Positions 26,139 to 34,851 of a stretch of 64,000 bases of DNA are shown piece after piece. The stretch covers positions 124,001 to 188,000 of the forward strand of contig CAWEBF010000035.1 of assembly GCA_963807235.1 (NCBI GenBank), given 5' to 3'. A program made the translations under genes and the position numbers. The DNA is from CAWEBF01 sp963807235 (lineage in GTDB: Bacteria > Acidobacteriota > Vicinamibacteria > Vicinamibacterales > UBA2999). Below the pieces are notes generated by a model that had not been told where the DNA came from, made no database searches, and was given only the letters and a program-made list of their open reading frames with translations. Within the stretch, counting starts at the first letter, position 1. Each line of letters begins with the position of its first letter.

Positions 26139-27469
26139 CTAGGGTCGTGCGGCGGCGGCGACTGACTGAGTGGGCGACGCTGGTAAGAACGGTCGCACCT
26201 GACGGTGTGTCTCCGCCGTTCACCGGTTCCTCAGTCACCATCACTCCGACGATCGCGCGCGGCACGGCGGGCATCTGCTGGGCGAGCGTGACCGTTCCGT
26301 CTGGTTCGGCGGCGAGCGGTCCCATCTTCACGGCCGTGGTGCGCGTCAGCAGCCACGCCTGGTGGGTGCCGTTCGCCGGCGGCGACGGCAGACAGCGACC
26401 CGCTGACGACGAAGCCGCGCGAGCGGCTGACCAGGGCCTGACCGGATGCTCCGCCCGCACCGGAGAGTCGGAAGCGGAGGAGATCGGGCGCAGCCAGGAC
26501 CTCCGCAATCCGCTGGGCGCGATTCGCCATCTCTCTTGCGGTCGCGAGTTCCTTCGCCGCCGCCAGGCGTCCGGCCTCGGACTGGCGCGCGGCATCGTCC
26601 AGCACGGCCTGATTCTTGAGATCGCTGACACGCTGCCGCTCCTCGGCCGCCGTGATCTGACGCTGCAGCCGCCAGCCGAACACTCCTGCAACGTTGCGGC
26701 GATGGCCAGGCCGAGAACCGCAGCGGCAGACCCACTTGACCGGGATGCCCGTTGCGCTTCCGAAGGCGCCGCGGCCGATGATCGCCTCGAGGAACGGGCG
26801 CCCCGGATCTTCGGAGCCCGCTCCGCCGACAAAACCTGGCGCCGTCTCGGCCGCAGACGAGTAGGGTAACTCTCTGGCTTCACGGACGCCTTCGCGAAGC
26901 TGCCCGTGCAGCCGCGTCACGTCATCGAGCGACCACTGGTTGGAGGCGTCTTGCGAGGCAGGCTGACGATCGAGCCGCGTCTTGATTTCGGCCAGTGTGG
27001 ACTGGAGCTCTTTCGTCAGCTCGTTCAGCCGGAGGTGCACGTCATGCTCGAAGGCGGACCGTAGATTCCGTTCGAGGTCCTGCTGCGAAGCATTCGCCAT
27101 GGCCGCGGACACCTGCGTCAGGCTTGCCGCCTGCTCGCGAAGCTCGCGAATCGGCTCCTCCTGCATCCGCTTCAGGGTCTCGAACCCGCGCTCGACGGTT
27201 GTCACGAGCTGTTGCAGTCGATCGGCCGTGTCCTCGCGCATCTGGCGGCTGGCGTCGCGCCACTGGCCAGCGTATGCCTCGAGTTCTCCTACGATCCGGG
27301 AATGACGTTCGACCGTGACGGCGCACGCCTTGAGGTACATGGCGTACTCATCGGCCATCGATGCGAGGCGCTGCTCGATCGGCAGTACGCCGGCTTCCGC
27401 TTTCCGCAGACGCTCGAGCCGCGATTGCACGGTCAAGAGATGCTGTTCGAGTTCACTGCTTTCGGACAT
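26139..27469 (-). pseudogene. Coiled-coil membrane protein with RskA-like C-terminus, frameshifted
   Basis: ATG 27469 opens a soluble, almost wholly alpha-helical coiled coil of about 190 residues (ELEQHLLTVQSRLERLRKAE, then ERGFETLKRMQEEPIRELRE). A transmembrane helix AAVLGLAIAATL appears in a second frame near 26730-26695. The first frame resumes with FGWRLQRQITAAEERQRVSD and a second coiled coil, then NGTHQAWLLTRTTAVKMGPL and PNGTVTLAQQ-like strands in the second frame form an anti-sigma-K (RskA) C-terminal domain. At least three indels separate these parts. A stop in the expected third frame lies at 26139-26141. By plan it is a single-pass protein with an extracytoplasmic sensor domain. 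It is convergent with the pseudokinase gene and downstream of parC. Confidence 0.65.
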
Positions 27470-27571
27470 GACCGCCTGTTGCGCATGATACACAAAGCAA
27501 GGGCTCCGCGACGGTCCGTTGCCGCAAAGTGGCTCCGTCGCCTGGTTTCAACGCGATCCACTCCGCGACCG

Positions 27572-29983
27572 CTAGCTTCCTTCGAGCGGTTCCGGGTTCG
27601 CGACCTCTCCCGGCACGATGCGCGTGAACTGGCCGCGTTGCAGCAGCTCGCGGCCCTTGCCGCCGCGTCCGGTGACTTCGTATTTCGTCGTGCTGATCGT
27701 CTGTTCGGCGCCGCGGCTGGTTTCGACACGCAGCAGGTCGCGGTCGCCCACCGACGCCACGAACCCGAGGACACGGTCCTCGTTCGGCTTCAGCTTGATG
27801 AGAATCACGCCGCGGCCGGGCCCCGACAGGTAGTTCACCTCGTCGGCGTTGCACAGCATGCCGCGCGCCTCCCGCGTCGCCGCGATGATCACCTCCTCGC
27901 CGGTGATCTTCGCCACGCCCACGACTTCAACGCCCTCCCCCACGCGCGCATAGCGCCGGCCCGCCCGCGTGCTGGCCTCGACGAACGGCTGGAGACCGAA
28001 GCGCAGGCTGTAGCCGTCGCTCGTCACGGCGATGGCGTGCACCGGCGGCGGCTCGTCTTCGGCGACGACGCCGCGCTTGTTGGCGACCGGCGCGATCTCG
28101 CCGGCCACGCGCGGGTCCAGGCTCAGTGCGGCCACCACCCGTTCGCGGTCGCGGAACTTGAAGAGCTTCTGGATGGGCTCCCCGTACCCGGTGGATGCCG
28201 GCACGTCGATGATTCGGGCTGTGTAGGCGGCGCCGAGGTTGCTGAAGAACACCACCGTGGCGCGCGTGCTGCCCGGCAGCACCGCCAGCACCGAGTCCCC
28301 TTCGCGCAGCCGCGTAGAGGACAGGTCCCGCACTTCCTTCTGACGTTTCAGCCAGCCGTCTCTCGAGACGATGACGACGTTGTCCTCGTCGACGATGAAA
28401 TCGTCGGCCGTGAACTCCACCTCCTCGGCGGACTCGATCACGGTGCGGCGCTTGTCGGTCTTGCCGTAGGCGTCCTGCACGGCCGCGATGTCCTGCCGCA
28501 CCAGGCCCCAGCGTCCGTCCTCGTCCTTCAAGAGGCCCGTGATCTGCCGCGCGCGCTTGCGCTTGTCGGCCAGCTCGGTCTGGATGACGAGGATCTCGAG
28601 CCGTGCCAGGCGATAGAGCTTGAGCTCCAGGATGGCGTCGGCCTGCTCCGCATCCAGGTCGAAGCGCTTCATGATCTTGTCCGCCGAGTCCGCCTTGCCG
28701 TCCGACTTGCGGATGATGCGGATGATCTCGTCCAGCGCGTCGAAGACCTTCTCGAAACCCTCGAGAATGTGGATGCGCCTGCGCAGCGACTCCAGCTCGT
28801 GCTCGAGTCGTTTGGTCACGACCTCGAGCCGGAAGTGCAGGAAGTGCCAGAGGATCGACTTCAGGTCCAGCCGTTCGGGCCGGCCGACCTCGGGGTTTTC
28901 GGTCGGAATCAGGCACGTCAGGTTGACGATGACGTTGGTCTGGAGCGGCGTGTTCTTGAACAGATACGCCATCACCATGCGGACGTCGGCGTCGCGTTTC
29001 AGCTCCAGCGCGATGCGGACGTCGTCGGTCGATACGTCCTTCACGTCGAGGAGCGGCGGGAGCTTTCTCGACAGCACCACGTCGGCGATGCGCTCGACGA
29101 GTGTGGATTTGTTGACCGCGTACGGAATGCTGGTCACGTAGATCGTCTGGGTGCTGCGGGTCTCCGGGCCTTCCTCCCACGTCGCGCGCACCCGGATCGT
29201 GCCCGAGCCGGTCCTGTAGATCTCCTTCAGCTCGTCAGCGGAGTTGAGGATCTGCCCGCCGGTCGGAAAGTCGGGCCCCTTGATCCAGCGGCACAGCTGC
29301 AGCGTGCTGAGCTCGGGGTTGTCGAGCAGCTTCAGCAGCGCCGTGCACACCTCGCCCAGGTTGTGGGGCGGCACGTTGGTGGCCATTCCCACCGCGATGC
29401 CGGTCGTTCCGTTGACGAGGAGGTTCGGCAGCCGGGCCGGGAGCACCACCGGCTCGGTGCGCGTGCCGTCGTAGTTGGGCCGGAAATGGACGGTGCGCTG
29501 CTCGATCTCGGCCAGCATCTCGTCGGCCACCCGCGCCAGGCGGCATTCGGTGTAGCGCATCGCCGCGGCGCTGTCGCCGTCCAGCGAGCCGAAGTTGCCC
29601 GAGCCGTCCACCAGCGGGTAGCGCAGCGAGAAGGGCTGCGCCATCCGCACCAGCGTCTCGTAGAGCGCCGCGTCCCCGTGCGGGTGGAAGTTGCCCATCA
29701 CGTCGCCCACGACCTTCGCGCACTTGCGATGCTTGGCGTCGGCCGTCAGGTTCTGCTGCCACATCGTGTACAAGATGCGGCGCTGCACCGGCTTCAGGCC
29801 GTCGCGCACGTCGGGCAGCGCGCGCGACGTGATCACCGAGAGCGCGTAGTTCAGGTAGCGGCTCTGGGCGGCCTCGTGCAGCGCGACGGCGTCGGGAAAG
29901 CCACCGGGCGGCGGCGGTGTCGGTGGATCGGGTTCTGGAGAGTCGAACAGCGAGGGCGTGCGCCCTCCGGGCCTGCGTGCCAT
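27572..29983 (-). CDS. parC: DNA topoisomerase IV subunit A
   Basis: 803 residues. Winged-helix breakage-reunion domain with SRYLNYALSVITSRALPDVRDGLKPVQRRILY, KVVGDVMGNFHPHGDAALYE and the catalytic tyrosine Tyr144 in AAAMRYTECRL. Tower and coiled-coil region at about 340-490 (RRRIHILEGFEKVFDALDEIIRIIRK). The C-terminal beta-pinwheel (about 500-790) has degenerate blades and no GyrA box, which favours ParC over GyrA. It cuts and passes DNA duplexes with ParE to unlink chromosomes. Start ATG 29983 gives a proline-rich 30-residue N-terminal tail before the conserved part. Confidence 0.92.
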   Translation of the reverse strand: MARRPGGRTPSLFDSPEPDPPTPPPPGGFPDAVALHEAAQSRYLNYALSVITSRALPDVRDGLKPVQRRILYTMWQQNLTADAKHRKCAKVVGDVMGNFHPHGDAALYETLVRMAQPFSLRYPLVDGSGNFGSLDGDSAAAMRYTECRLARVADEMLAEIEQRTVHFRPNYDGTRTEPVVLPARLPNLLVNGTTGIAVGMATNVPPHNLGEVCTALLKLLDNPELSTLQLCRWIKGPDFPTGGQILNSADELKEIYRTGSGTIRVRATWEEGPETRSTQTIYVTSIPYAVNKSTLVERIADVVLSRKLPPLLDVKDVSTDDVRIALELKRDADVRMVMAYLFKNTPLQTNVIVNLTCLIPTENPEVGRPERLDLKSILWHFLHFRLEVVTKRLEHELESLRRRIHILEGFEKVFDALDEIIRIIRKSDGKADSADKIMKRFDLDAEQADAILELKLYRLARLEILVIQTELADKRKRARQITGLLKDEDGRWGLVRQDIAAVQDAYGKTDKRRTVIESAEEVEFTADDFIVDEDNVVIVSRDGWLKRQKEVRDLSSTRLREGDSVLAVLPGSTRATVVFFSNLGAAYTARIIDVPASTGYGEPIQKLFKFRDRERVVAALSLDPRVAGEIAPVANKRGVVAEDEPPPVHAIAVTSDGYSLRFGLQPFVEASTRAGRRYARVGEGVEVVGVAKITGEEVIIAATREARGMLCNADEVNYLSGPGRGVILIKLKPNEDRVLGFVASVGDRDLLRVETSRGAEQTISTTKYEVTGRGGKGRELLQRGQFTRIVPGEVANPEPLEGS

Positions 29984-30010
29984 GGTTCAACGAAAGATCC
30001 TACACAAGTC

Positions 30011-31402
30011 CTACACTATCTTTCCGGGGTTCATCAGGTTCTTCGGATCGAGGGCCCGTTTCAGCGTGCGCATCACGTCCACGGCAGCGTCGCCGTGCTC
30101 CTCGATCAGGTACTGCTTCTTGCCCATGCCGATGCCGTGTTCGCCGGTGCACGTACCGCCCAGCGCCAGCGCACGCCGCACCAGCCGCGCGTTGAAGGCC
30201 TTGACTGCCTCGTAGTCGGCGGCATCGGCGGGGTCGATGATGATGTTCAAGTGGAAGTTTCCGTCGCCGGCGTGGCCGACAAGCGGCGCGAAGAGCGCGG
30301 TTGCCGCCAGGTCTCGCTTGGTTTCCACGATGCACTCGGCGAGCCGTGAAATCGGGACGCAGACATCGGTGACCCACGGCTTGCCGCCGGGTCGTCGTGC
30401 CAGAGCGGCGTACAAAGTATTGTGGCGGGCCTGCCACAGGCGGGTGCGATCCTCGAGTGTGGTGGCCCACTGAAAGTTCGAGCCGCCCCGCTCGGCGGCC
30501 AGCTCCTGGACGGCGGTGGCGCTTTCGGTGACGCTGGCCACGCTGGTGCCGTGGAACTCGAAGAGCAACGTCGGCTTGGCGGCGTAGGACAGTTTCGAAT
30601 ACTGGTTGACCGCGTCGATCATCACCTCGTCGAGCAGCTCCATGCGCGCCACGGGGATGCCGAGCTGGATCGTGGCAATCACGGTCTCCACGGCCTGCTC
30701 CATCGAATCGAAGGCGCACACGGCCGCCGACACCGCCTCGGGCTGGCCAAAGAGCCGCAGCGTGACCTCGGTGATGACGCCCAGCGTCCCCTCGGAGCCG
30801 ACGAACAGACGCGTCAGGTCGTAGCCGGCCGACGACTTCCGCGCCCGCCCGCCCGTACGGATCACGCGGCCGTCGGCGAGCACCACGGTCAGCCCCCGCA
30901 CCACTTCGCGCATGGTGCCGTAGCGGACCGTGGTCGTCCCCGACGCGCCCGTGGCGGCCATGCCCCCGATGGTCGCGTCGGCCCCCGGATCCACCCAGAA
31001 GGCGGTGCCCGTGTTCGCCAGCGCCTTGTTCAGCTGGCGGTGCGTCACCCCGGCCTCGACGGTGGCGTCGAGATCCTCCGCACTCACGCGCAGCACGCGG
31101 TTCATGCGCGAGAAGTCGATGGACACGCCGCCCTCGACCGCATTGACGTGGCCCTCGAGCGAGCTGCCCGCGCCAAACGCCACCACAGGCGCATCGTGCG
31201 CGGCCGCGGCTCGAACAATCGCCGCCACCTCATCGGTCGACGTTGGGAACACCACGACGTCCGGGGCCGCAGGCGGGTGCCACGACTCGCTGTGGCTGTG
31301 GTGCTCGATCTGCGTCGCGTTGACCGTGGCGCGGTCGCCGGCAATGGCGGTCAGATCGGCCAGAAGCGCCGTGCGCGCGTCGAGGGAGAGCCTGGAGGAC
31401 AT
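30011..31402 (-). CDS. FAD-linked oxidase, D-lactate/glycolate dehydrogenase type
   Basis: 463 residues. FAD-binding PCMH domain first (PDVVVFPTSTDEVAAIVRAAAAHDAPVVAFGAGSSLEGH, then DPGADATIGGMAATGASGTTTVRYGTMREVVRGL), and the GlcD-type C-terminal cap with GHAGDGNFHLNIIIDP and TGEHGIGMGKKQYL. This matches D-2-hydroxyacid dehydrogenases (cytochrome) that oxidise D-lactate or glycolate and pass electrons to cytochrome c or quinone. No iron-sulfur GlcF partner lies nearby, so it is the single-subunit Dld/D-LDH form. It ends 28 bases after parC begins upstream on the same strand, with no obvious functional link. Confidence 0.9.
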   Translation of the reverse strand: MSSRLSLDARTALLADLTAIAGDRATVNATQIEHHSHSESWHPPAAPDVVVFPTSTDEVAAIVRAAAAHDAPVVAFGAGSSLEGHVNAVEGGVSIDFSRMNRVLRVSAEDLDATVEAGVTHRQLNKALANTGTAFWVDPGADATIGGMAATGASGTTTVRYGTMREVVRGLTVVLADGRVIRTGGRARKSSAGYDLTRLFVGSEGTLGVITEVTLRLFGQPEAVSAAVCAFDSMEQAVETVIATIQLGIPVARMELLDEVMIDAVNQYSKLSYAAKPTLLFEFHGTSVASVTESATAVQELAAERGGSNFQWATTLEDRTRLWQARHNTLYAALARRPGGKPWVTDVCVPISRLAECIVETKRDLAATALFAPLVGHAGDGNFHLNIIIDPADAADYEAVKAFNARLVRRALALGGTCTGEHGIGMGKKQYLIEEHGDAAVDVMRTLKRALDPKNLMNPGKIV

Positions 31403-31449
31403 TTTCCGAATTGTATGATTCGAGGGATGTCGTCGCCGTTCAGCACAAT

Positions 31450-31515
31450 GGTCTACGGTCTACGGTCTACAGTCTACGGTCCACAGTCCTCGCAGTGCGG
31501 AACTGCAGTTCCGCA
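31450..31515. repeat. Heptamer array followed by a perfect 20-bp palindrome
   Basis: Six 7-bp units at 31450-31491: GGTCTAC three times, AGTCTAC, GGTCCAC, AGTCCTC. Four bases later is the self-complementary TGCGGAACTGCAGTTCCGCA (31496-31515). It lies between divergent genes, 43 bases before the next ATG. The word GTGCGGAACTGCAGT (31495-31509) recurs exactly inside the array at 39286-39300. Confidence 0.85.
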
Positions 31516-31557
31516 TTGGGGCCAGAAGTGCAGTGGAACTGTGATACAAGCGGCGCC

Positions 31558-32898
31558 ATGAGCCAGACTGCCGTTCCACAGGCTTTGCCGCAGGCCGGAT
31601 CCGACGCGCACGACGAGACCGCGCAGGCCCGGCAGCTGCCACCGCTCGTCAACGAGGACTGGACGGCGGTGATCGTCGGCGCGGCGCTCATAGCCATGGT
31701 TCTCCTTGGCGTGCGTCCCGCCACGCCCCGCTTCACCTGGGGAACGGAGGAAGCCCCGGTCGCTGCGCTGGTGGCGGCCGAGAACGTGGCGCGTTCCGCG
31801 CAAGTGGGGCTGCTGGTGCTCGCGCCGCTCGTCGCCGGCGCCATTGTGTTGCGCGCTCATGTGCCGGCATTCGTTCCCGGCGCACTGCTGCTCTTCGTGC
31901 TGGCGTGGGTGGCGCAGGCCATGGCGGGCCATGTCTCTGCGGCAACCTGGGGACTGGAGTACGTGATTTTCGCGCTCGCCATCGGACTCGCGATCAATCA
32001 CACCGTCACGATTCCGGCCTGGGTGCGGGAAGCCGCGCGAACCGAGTTCTACATCAAGACCGGCCTCGTCGTGCTGGGCGCGACCATTCTCTTCGACGAG
32101 ATCGTCGGCGCGGGCATGCTGGGCATCCTGCAGGCGCTGGTCGTGGTGATCAGCGTGTGGGCGTTCTCTTTCTGGCTGGCGAAGCGGCTCCGCGTGGACG
32201 ACGAGCTGGCCACGATGATGGCAAGCGCGGTGTCGATCTGCGGCGTTTCGGCGGCTATCGCCACCTGCGGCGCCATCCAGGGGGACAAGCGCAAGCTGTC
32301 CTACGTGACGTCGCTGGTCCTTGTCGTCGCCATGCCGATGTTGATCCTGATGCCGTGGGTCGCTCGGGCCGTTGACATGCCCGCCGTGGTGTCCGGTGCG
32401 TGGCTCGGCGGGACACTCGACACCAGCGCGGCCGTGGTCGCGGCCGGCGAGTTGCTGGGCGAAGCGGGCCGCAACGCCGCGGTGGTGGTGAAGCTGTCGC
32501 AGAACGCGCTCATCGGCGTGGCAGCGTTCCTGCTGACAGTGTGGTGGGCGATGCGAAACCAGACGGAGCGTCATGGCGCCAGCGTCAGCCTGATCTGGGA
32601 TCGGTTCCCGAAGTTCGTCTTCGGCTTCCTGCTGGCCTCGGCCTTCTTCTCGTTCGCGCTTCCCGACGCGTCCGTTGCGGCGACCCGGGGACTCCTCAAC
32701 AACCTTCGCACCGTCCTCTTTGCGATGGCCTTCGTGTCGATCGGGCTCGAGACGTCCTTGGGCAGCCTGGTCACGACCGACGGCGGCCGGCCCGCGGCGG
32801 CCTTCCTGGGCGGGCAGGCCTTCAACATCGTGGTGACGCTCGTGGCCGCCTACGCCTTCTTCGGCGGGTGGTTGTTCCCGTTGCCGAATCTGGGCTGA
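31558..32898 (+). CDS. YeiH/UPF0324 family membrane transporter
   Basis: 446 residues, about 11-12 membrane helices after a 35-residue polar N-terminus. Family marks are AIGLAINHTVTIPAWVREAARTEFYIKTGLVVLGATILFDEI and SAVSICGVSAAIATCGAIQGDKRKLSYV, then NALIGVAAFLLTVWW and VSIGLETSLGSLV. YeiH relatives are predicted sulfate or sulfonate exporters, but this is weakly supported. Longer than the usual 330-350 residues because of the N-terminal extension and extra helices. ATG 31558 lies just after a heptamer array and palindrome. The MutS-like gene begins 5 bases after its stop. Confidence 0.85.
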   Translation: MSQTAVPQALPQAGSDAHDETAQARQLPPLVNEDWTAVIVGAALIAMVLLGVRPATPRFTWGTEEAPVAALVAAENVARSAQVGLLVLAPLVAGAIVLRAHVPAFVPGALLLFVLAWVAQAMAGHVSAATWGLEYVIFALAIGLAINHTVTIPAWVREAARTEFYIKTGLVVLGATILFDEIVGAGMLGILQALVVVISVWAFSFWLAKRLRVDDELATMMASAVSICGVSAAIATCGAIQGDKRKLSYVTSLVLVVAMPMLILMPWVARAVDMPAVVSGAWLGGTLDTSAAVVAAGELLGEAGRNAAVVVKLSQNALIGVAAFLLTVWWAMRNQTERHGASVSLIWDRFPKFVFGFLLASAFFSFALPDASVAATRGLLNNLRTVLFAMAFVSIGLETSLGSLVTTDGGRPAAAFLGGQAFNIVVTLVAAYAFFGGWLFPLPNLG

Positions 32899-32903
32899 CC
32901 GGA

Positions 32904-34703
32904 TTGTCTGCTCCAGCGGCCGAGTATCAGGCGCGGCTCGACCGCGGCCGCCTGGCATTCGATCAGTGCAGGCGTCTGGATGCGCGCCTGGCCGGCGCGC
33001 GTCTGGTGGTCTTCGGCGCGGCCGTCATCCTCGGAGCCCTGGCCTGGCTTGCCGGAATTTCAGCCTGGTGGCTCGCTGCCCCCGCCGTGGTGTTTCTGGC
33101 TCTTGCGGTGTGGCACGACCGCGTCCTGCGCGCGCGCGATCGCGCCGCGTCGGCCATCGCGTTCTACGAACATGGGCTCGCCCGCATCGAAGACCGTTGG
33201 GCCGGCCTGGGCTCGACCGGGGAGGCATTCCACGACGAGCGGCATCCCTACGAAGCCGACCTCGACCTGTTCGGGCCGGCCTCGCTTTTTGAACTGCTGT
33301 CGCTTGCCCGAACGCAGGCCGGCGAGGCCACGCTCGCCGGCTGGCTGAAAATCGCGGCCGATCCTGGCGAGGTCCTCGAGCGTCAGGAGGCCTTACAGGA
33401 GCTGGCCGCGGCCCTCGATTTGCGCGAGCACCTGGCGGCGACAACCGCATCGGCTCGACGGCAAGTGGAGCCGGCGCTGCTTCTCGCCTGGTCGACGGCA
33501 CGACCGGTGCTCGACCCTCGCGGACGGGCCGTCGCCGCCGCAATCACGGCAGGAACGCTTCTCGCCGGCGCGTCGATTCCGCTGACCGAGACCGTGACGC
33601 CGCTTCTCTTCATGCTCGGCGTGCAGTCGGCCTTCGCGCTGCCGTTCGAACGGCGCGTGCGCGGCGTGCTGCATGGCGCAGACGGGCCCGCGCGCAGCCT
33701 GACTGCCCTGGCACCATCGCTTGGCCGGCTCGAGGCCGAAACCTTCACGGCGCCTCGATTGAAGCTGTTGCTCCAGCGCATCCAGGGCCGCGGGATTCCT
33801 GCGTCGACGGCGGTGGCCCGGCTGGTGCGGCTCGTCGAGATGCACGATTGGATGCACAACCAGGTCTTCGGGCCGATAGGGGCGCTGCTGCTCTGGGGCA
33901 CGCACCTGGCGTGGGCCGTCGAGGCGTGGCGCCGCGAGCACGGAGCGGCGGTCGAGGCGTGGCTGCAGTCGGTCGGGGAGTTCGAGGCGCTCTCGTCGCT
34001 TTCGGCCTACGCCTACGAGCATCCGGCGGACCCGTATCCGACCTTCTCATACGCGGCGGGCAGCGGTCCGGTGCCCGCGACATTCGACGCGGAGGGCCTT
34101 GGCCATCCGCTCCTGCCGGCCGCCCGGATGGTGCGCAACGACGTGCGGCTCGGAGCCCCCGCGCACGTGCTCATCGTGAGCGGCTCGAACATGTCGGGCA
34201 AGAGCACGCTGCTGCGCACGGTCGGCGTCAACGCCGTGCTGGCGCAGATGGGCGCGCCCGTGCGGGCCACGTCGCTGCGACTCTCGCCCCTGCGCGTCGG
34301 CGCCACGCTGCGTGTCCAGGACTCGCTGCGGGAAGGCCGGTCCCGGTTCTATGCGGAGATCACCCGCGTGCGCGAGCTGGCCGACATTGCGCGGGGGCCA
34401 GTTCCGCTGCTCTTCCTGCTCGACGAGCTGTTTCACGGAACCAATTCACACGACCGGCTGGCCGGAGCCACGGGTGTCCTGCGTGACCTGATTGCGCAGG
34501 GAGCGATCGGACTGGTGACCACGCACGACATGGCGCTGGCGGCCATGGCCGACTCGCTCGACGGCGCGGCGGCCAACGTCCACTTCGAGGACTGGTTCGA
34601 CGGCGGCGAGATGCGGTTCGACTACCGGATGAAGCCCGGCCCGGTTACCCGCAGCAACGCCCTCGCCTTGATGCGCGCCGTGGGCCTCGACGTCCGCGAC
34701 TAA
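32904..34703 (+). CDS. Membrane-anchored MutS-family ATPase
   Basis: 599 residues from TTG 32904, coupled to the upstream transporter gene. Residues about 25-68 are two transmembrane helices (LVVFGAAVILGALAWLA, WLAAPAVVFLALAVW); two more hydrophobic helices lie near 215-250 and 325-345. A MutS core-like helical region (ERQEALQELAAALDLREHL) leads to the ATPase: Walker A VSGSNMSGKSTLLRTVG (about 430), the LRVQDSLREGRSRFYAEITRV loop, Walker B LLFLLDELFHGTNSHDR and TTHDMAL. The N-terminal mismatch-binding domain is absent, so it is not a mismatch-repair MutS. Function unknown; it probably binds DNA or RNA junctions at the membrane. Confidence 0.88.
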   Translation: MSAPAAEYQARLDRGRLAFDQCRRLDARLAGARLVVFGAAVILGALAWLAGISAWWLAAPAVVFLALAVWHDRVLRARDRAASAIAFYEHGLARIEDRWAGLGSTGEAFHDERHPYEADLDLFGPASLFELLSLARTQAGEATLAGWLKIAADPGEVLERQEALQELAAALDLREHLAATTASARRQVEPALLLAWSTARPVLDPRGRAVAAAITAGTLLAGASIPLTETVTPLLFMLGVQSAFALPFERRVRGVLHGADGPARSLTALAPSLGRLEAETFTAPRLKLLLQRIQGRGIPASTAVARLVRLVEMHDWMHNQVFGPIGALLLWGTHLAWAVEAWRREHGAAVEAWLQSVGEFEALSSLSAYAYEHPADPYPTFSYAAGSGPVPATFDAEGLGHPLLPAARMVRNDVRLGAPAHVLIVSGSNMSGKSTLLRTVGVNAVLAQMGAPVRATSLRLSPLRVGATLRVQDSLREGRSRFYAEITRVRELADIARGPVPLLFLLDELFHGTNSHDRLAGATGVLRDLIAQGAIGLVTTHDMALAAMADSLDGAAANVHFEDWFDGGEMRFDYRMKPGPVTRSNALALMRAVGLDVRD

Positions 34704-34758
34704 GCCCTCCGTAACGCAAGCGCGACGGAGGGCCGGCCGTTCCGGCCTTCAAATCAGC
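34704..34758. terminator. Hairpin pair after the MutS-like gene
   Basis: GCCCTCCGT (34704-34712) pairs perfectly with ACGGAGGGC (34725-34733), directly at the stop codon, followed by a GGCCGG...CCGGCC stem at about 34732-34747. No clear U-tract. Confidence 0.5.
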
Positions 34759-34814
34759 CCCCTTTCCGCGTTGCCCTTGACCAGACCGATTTGGTCGGAT
34801 ATAGATCTTGCGGG

Positions 34815-34829
34815 TGAGACTCAGTCTCA
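34815..34829. promoter_or_regulatory. Fur-box-like palindrome before the iron-uptake operon
   Basis: TGAGACTCAGTCTCA is a perfect 7-1-7 palindrome, the arrangement of Fur boxes (compare TGATAATNATTATCA or the TGAGAATNATTCTCA variant). It ends 22 bases before ATG 34852, where it could block a promoter. The genes behind it are iron-uptake genes, which supports iron-dependent repression. Confidence 0.55.
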
Positions 34830-34851
34830 TAATCAGTTTCGGGGGACCCCA

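Noticed and set aside
27212..30349. A 1045-residue plus-strand open frame opposite parC
   Set aside because: It mirrors parC, which has a full set of topoisomerase motifs; the plus-strand translation is His/Arg/Val-rich low-quality sequence.
32904..34703. Canonical mismatch-repair MutS
   Set aside because: The N-terminal mismatch-binding domain is missing and four membrane helices are present.
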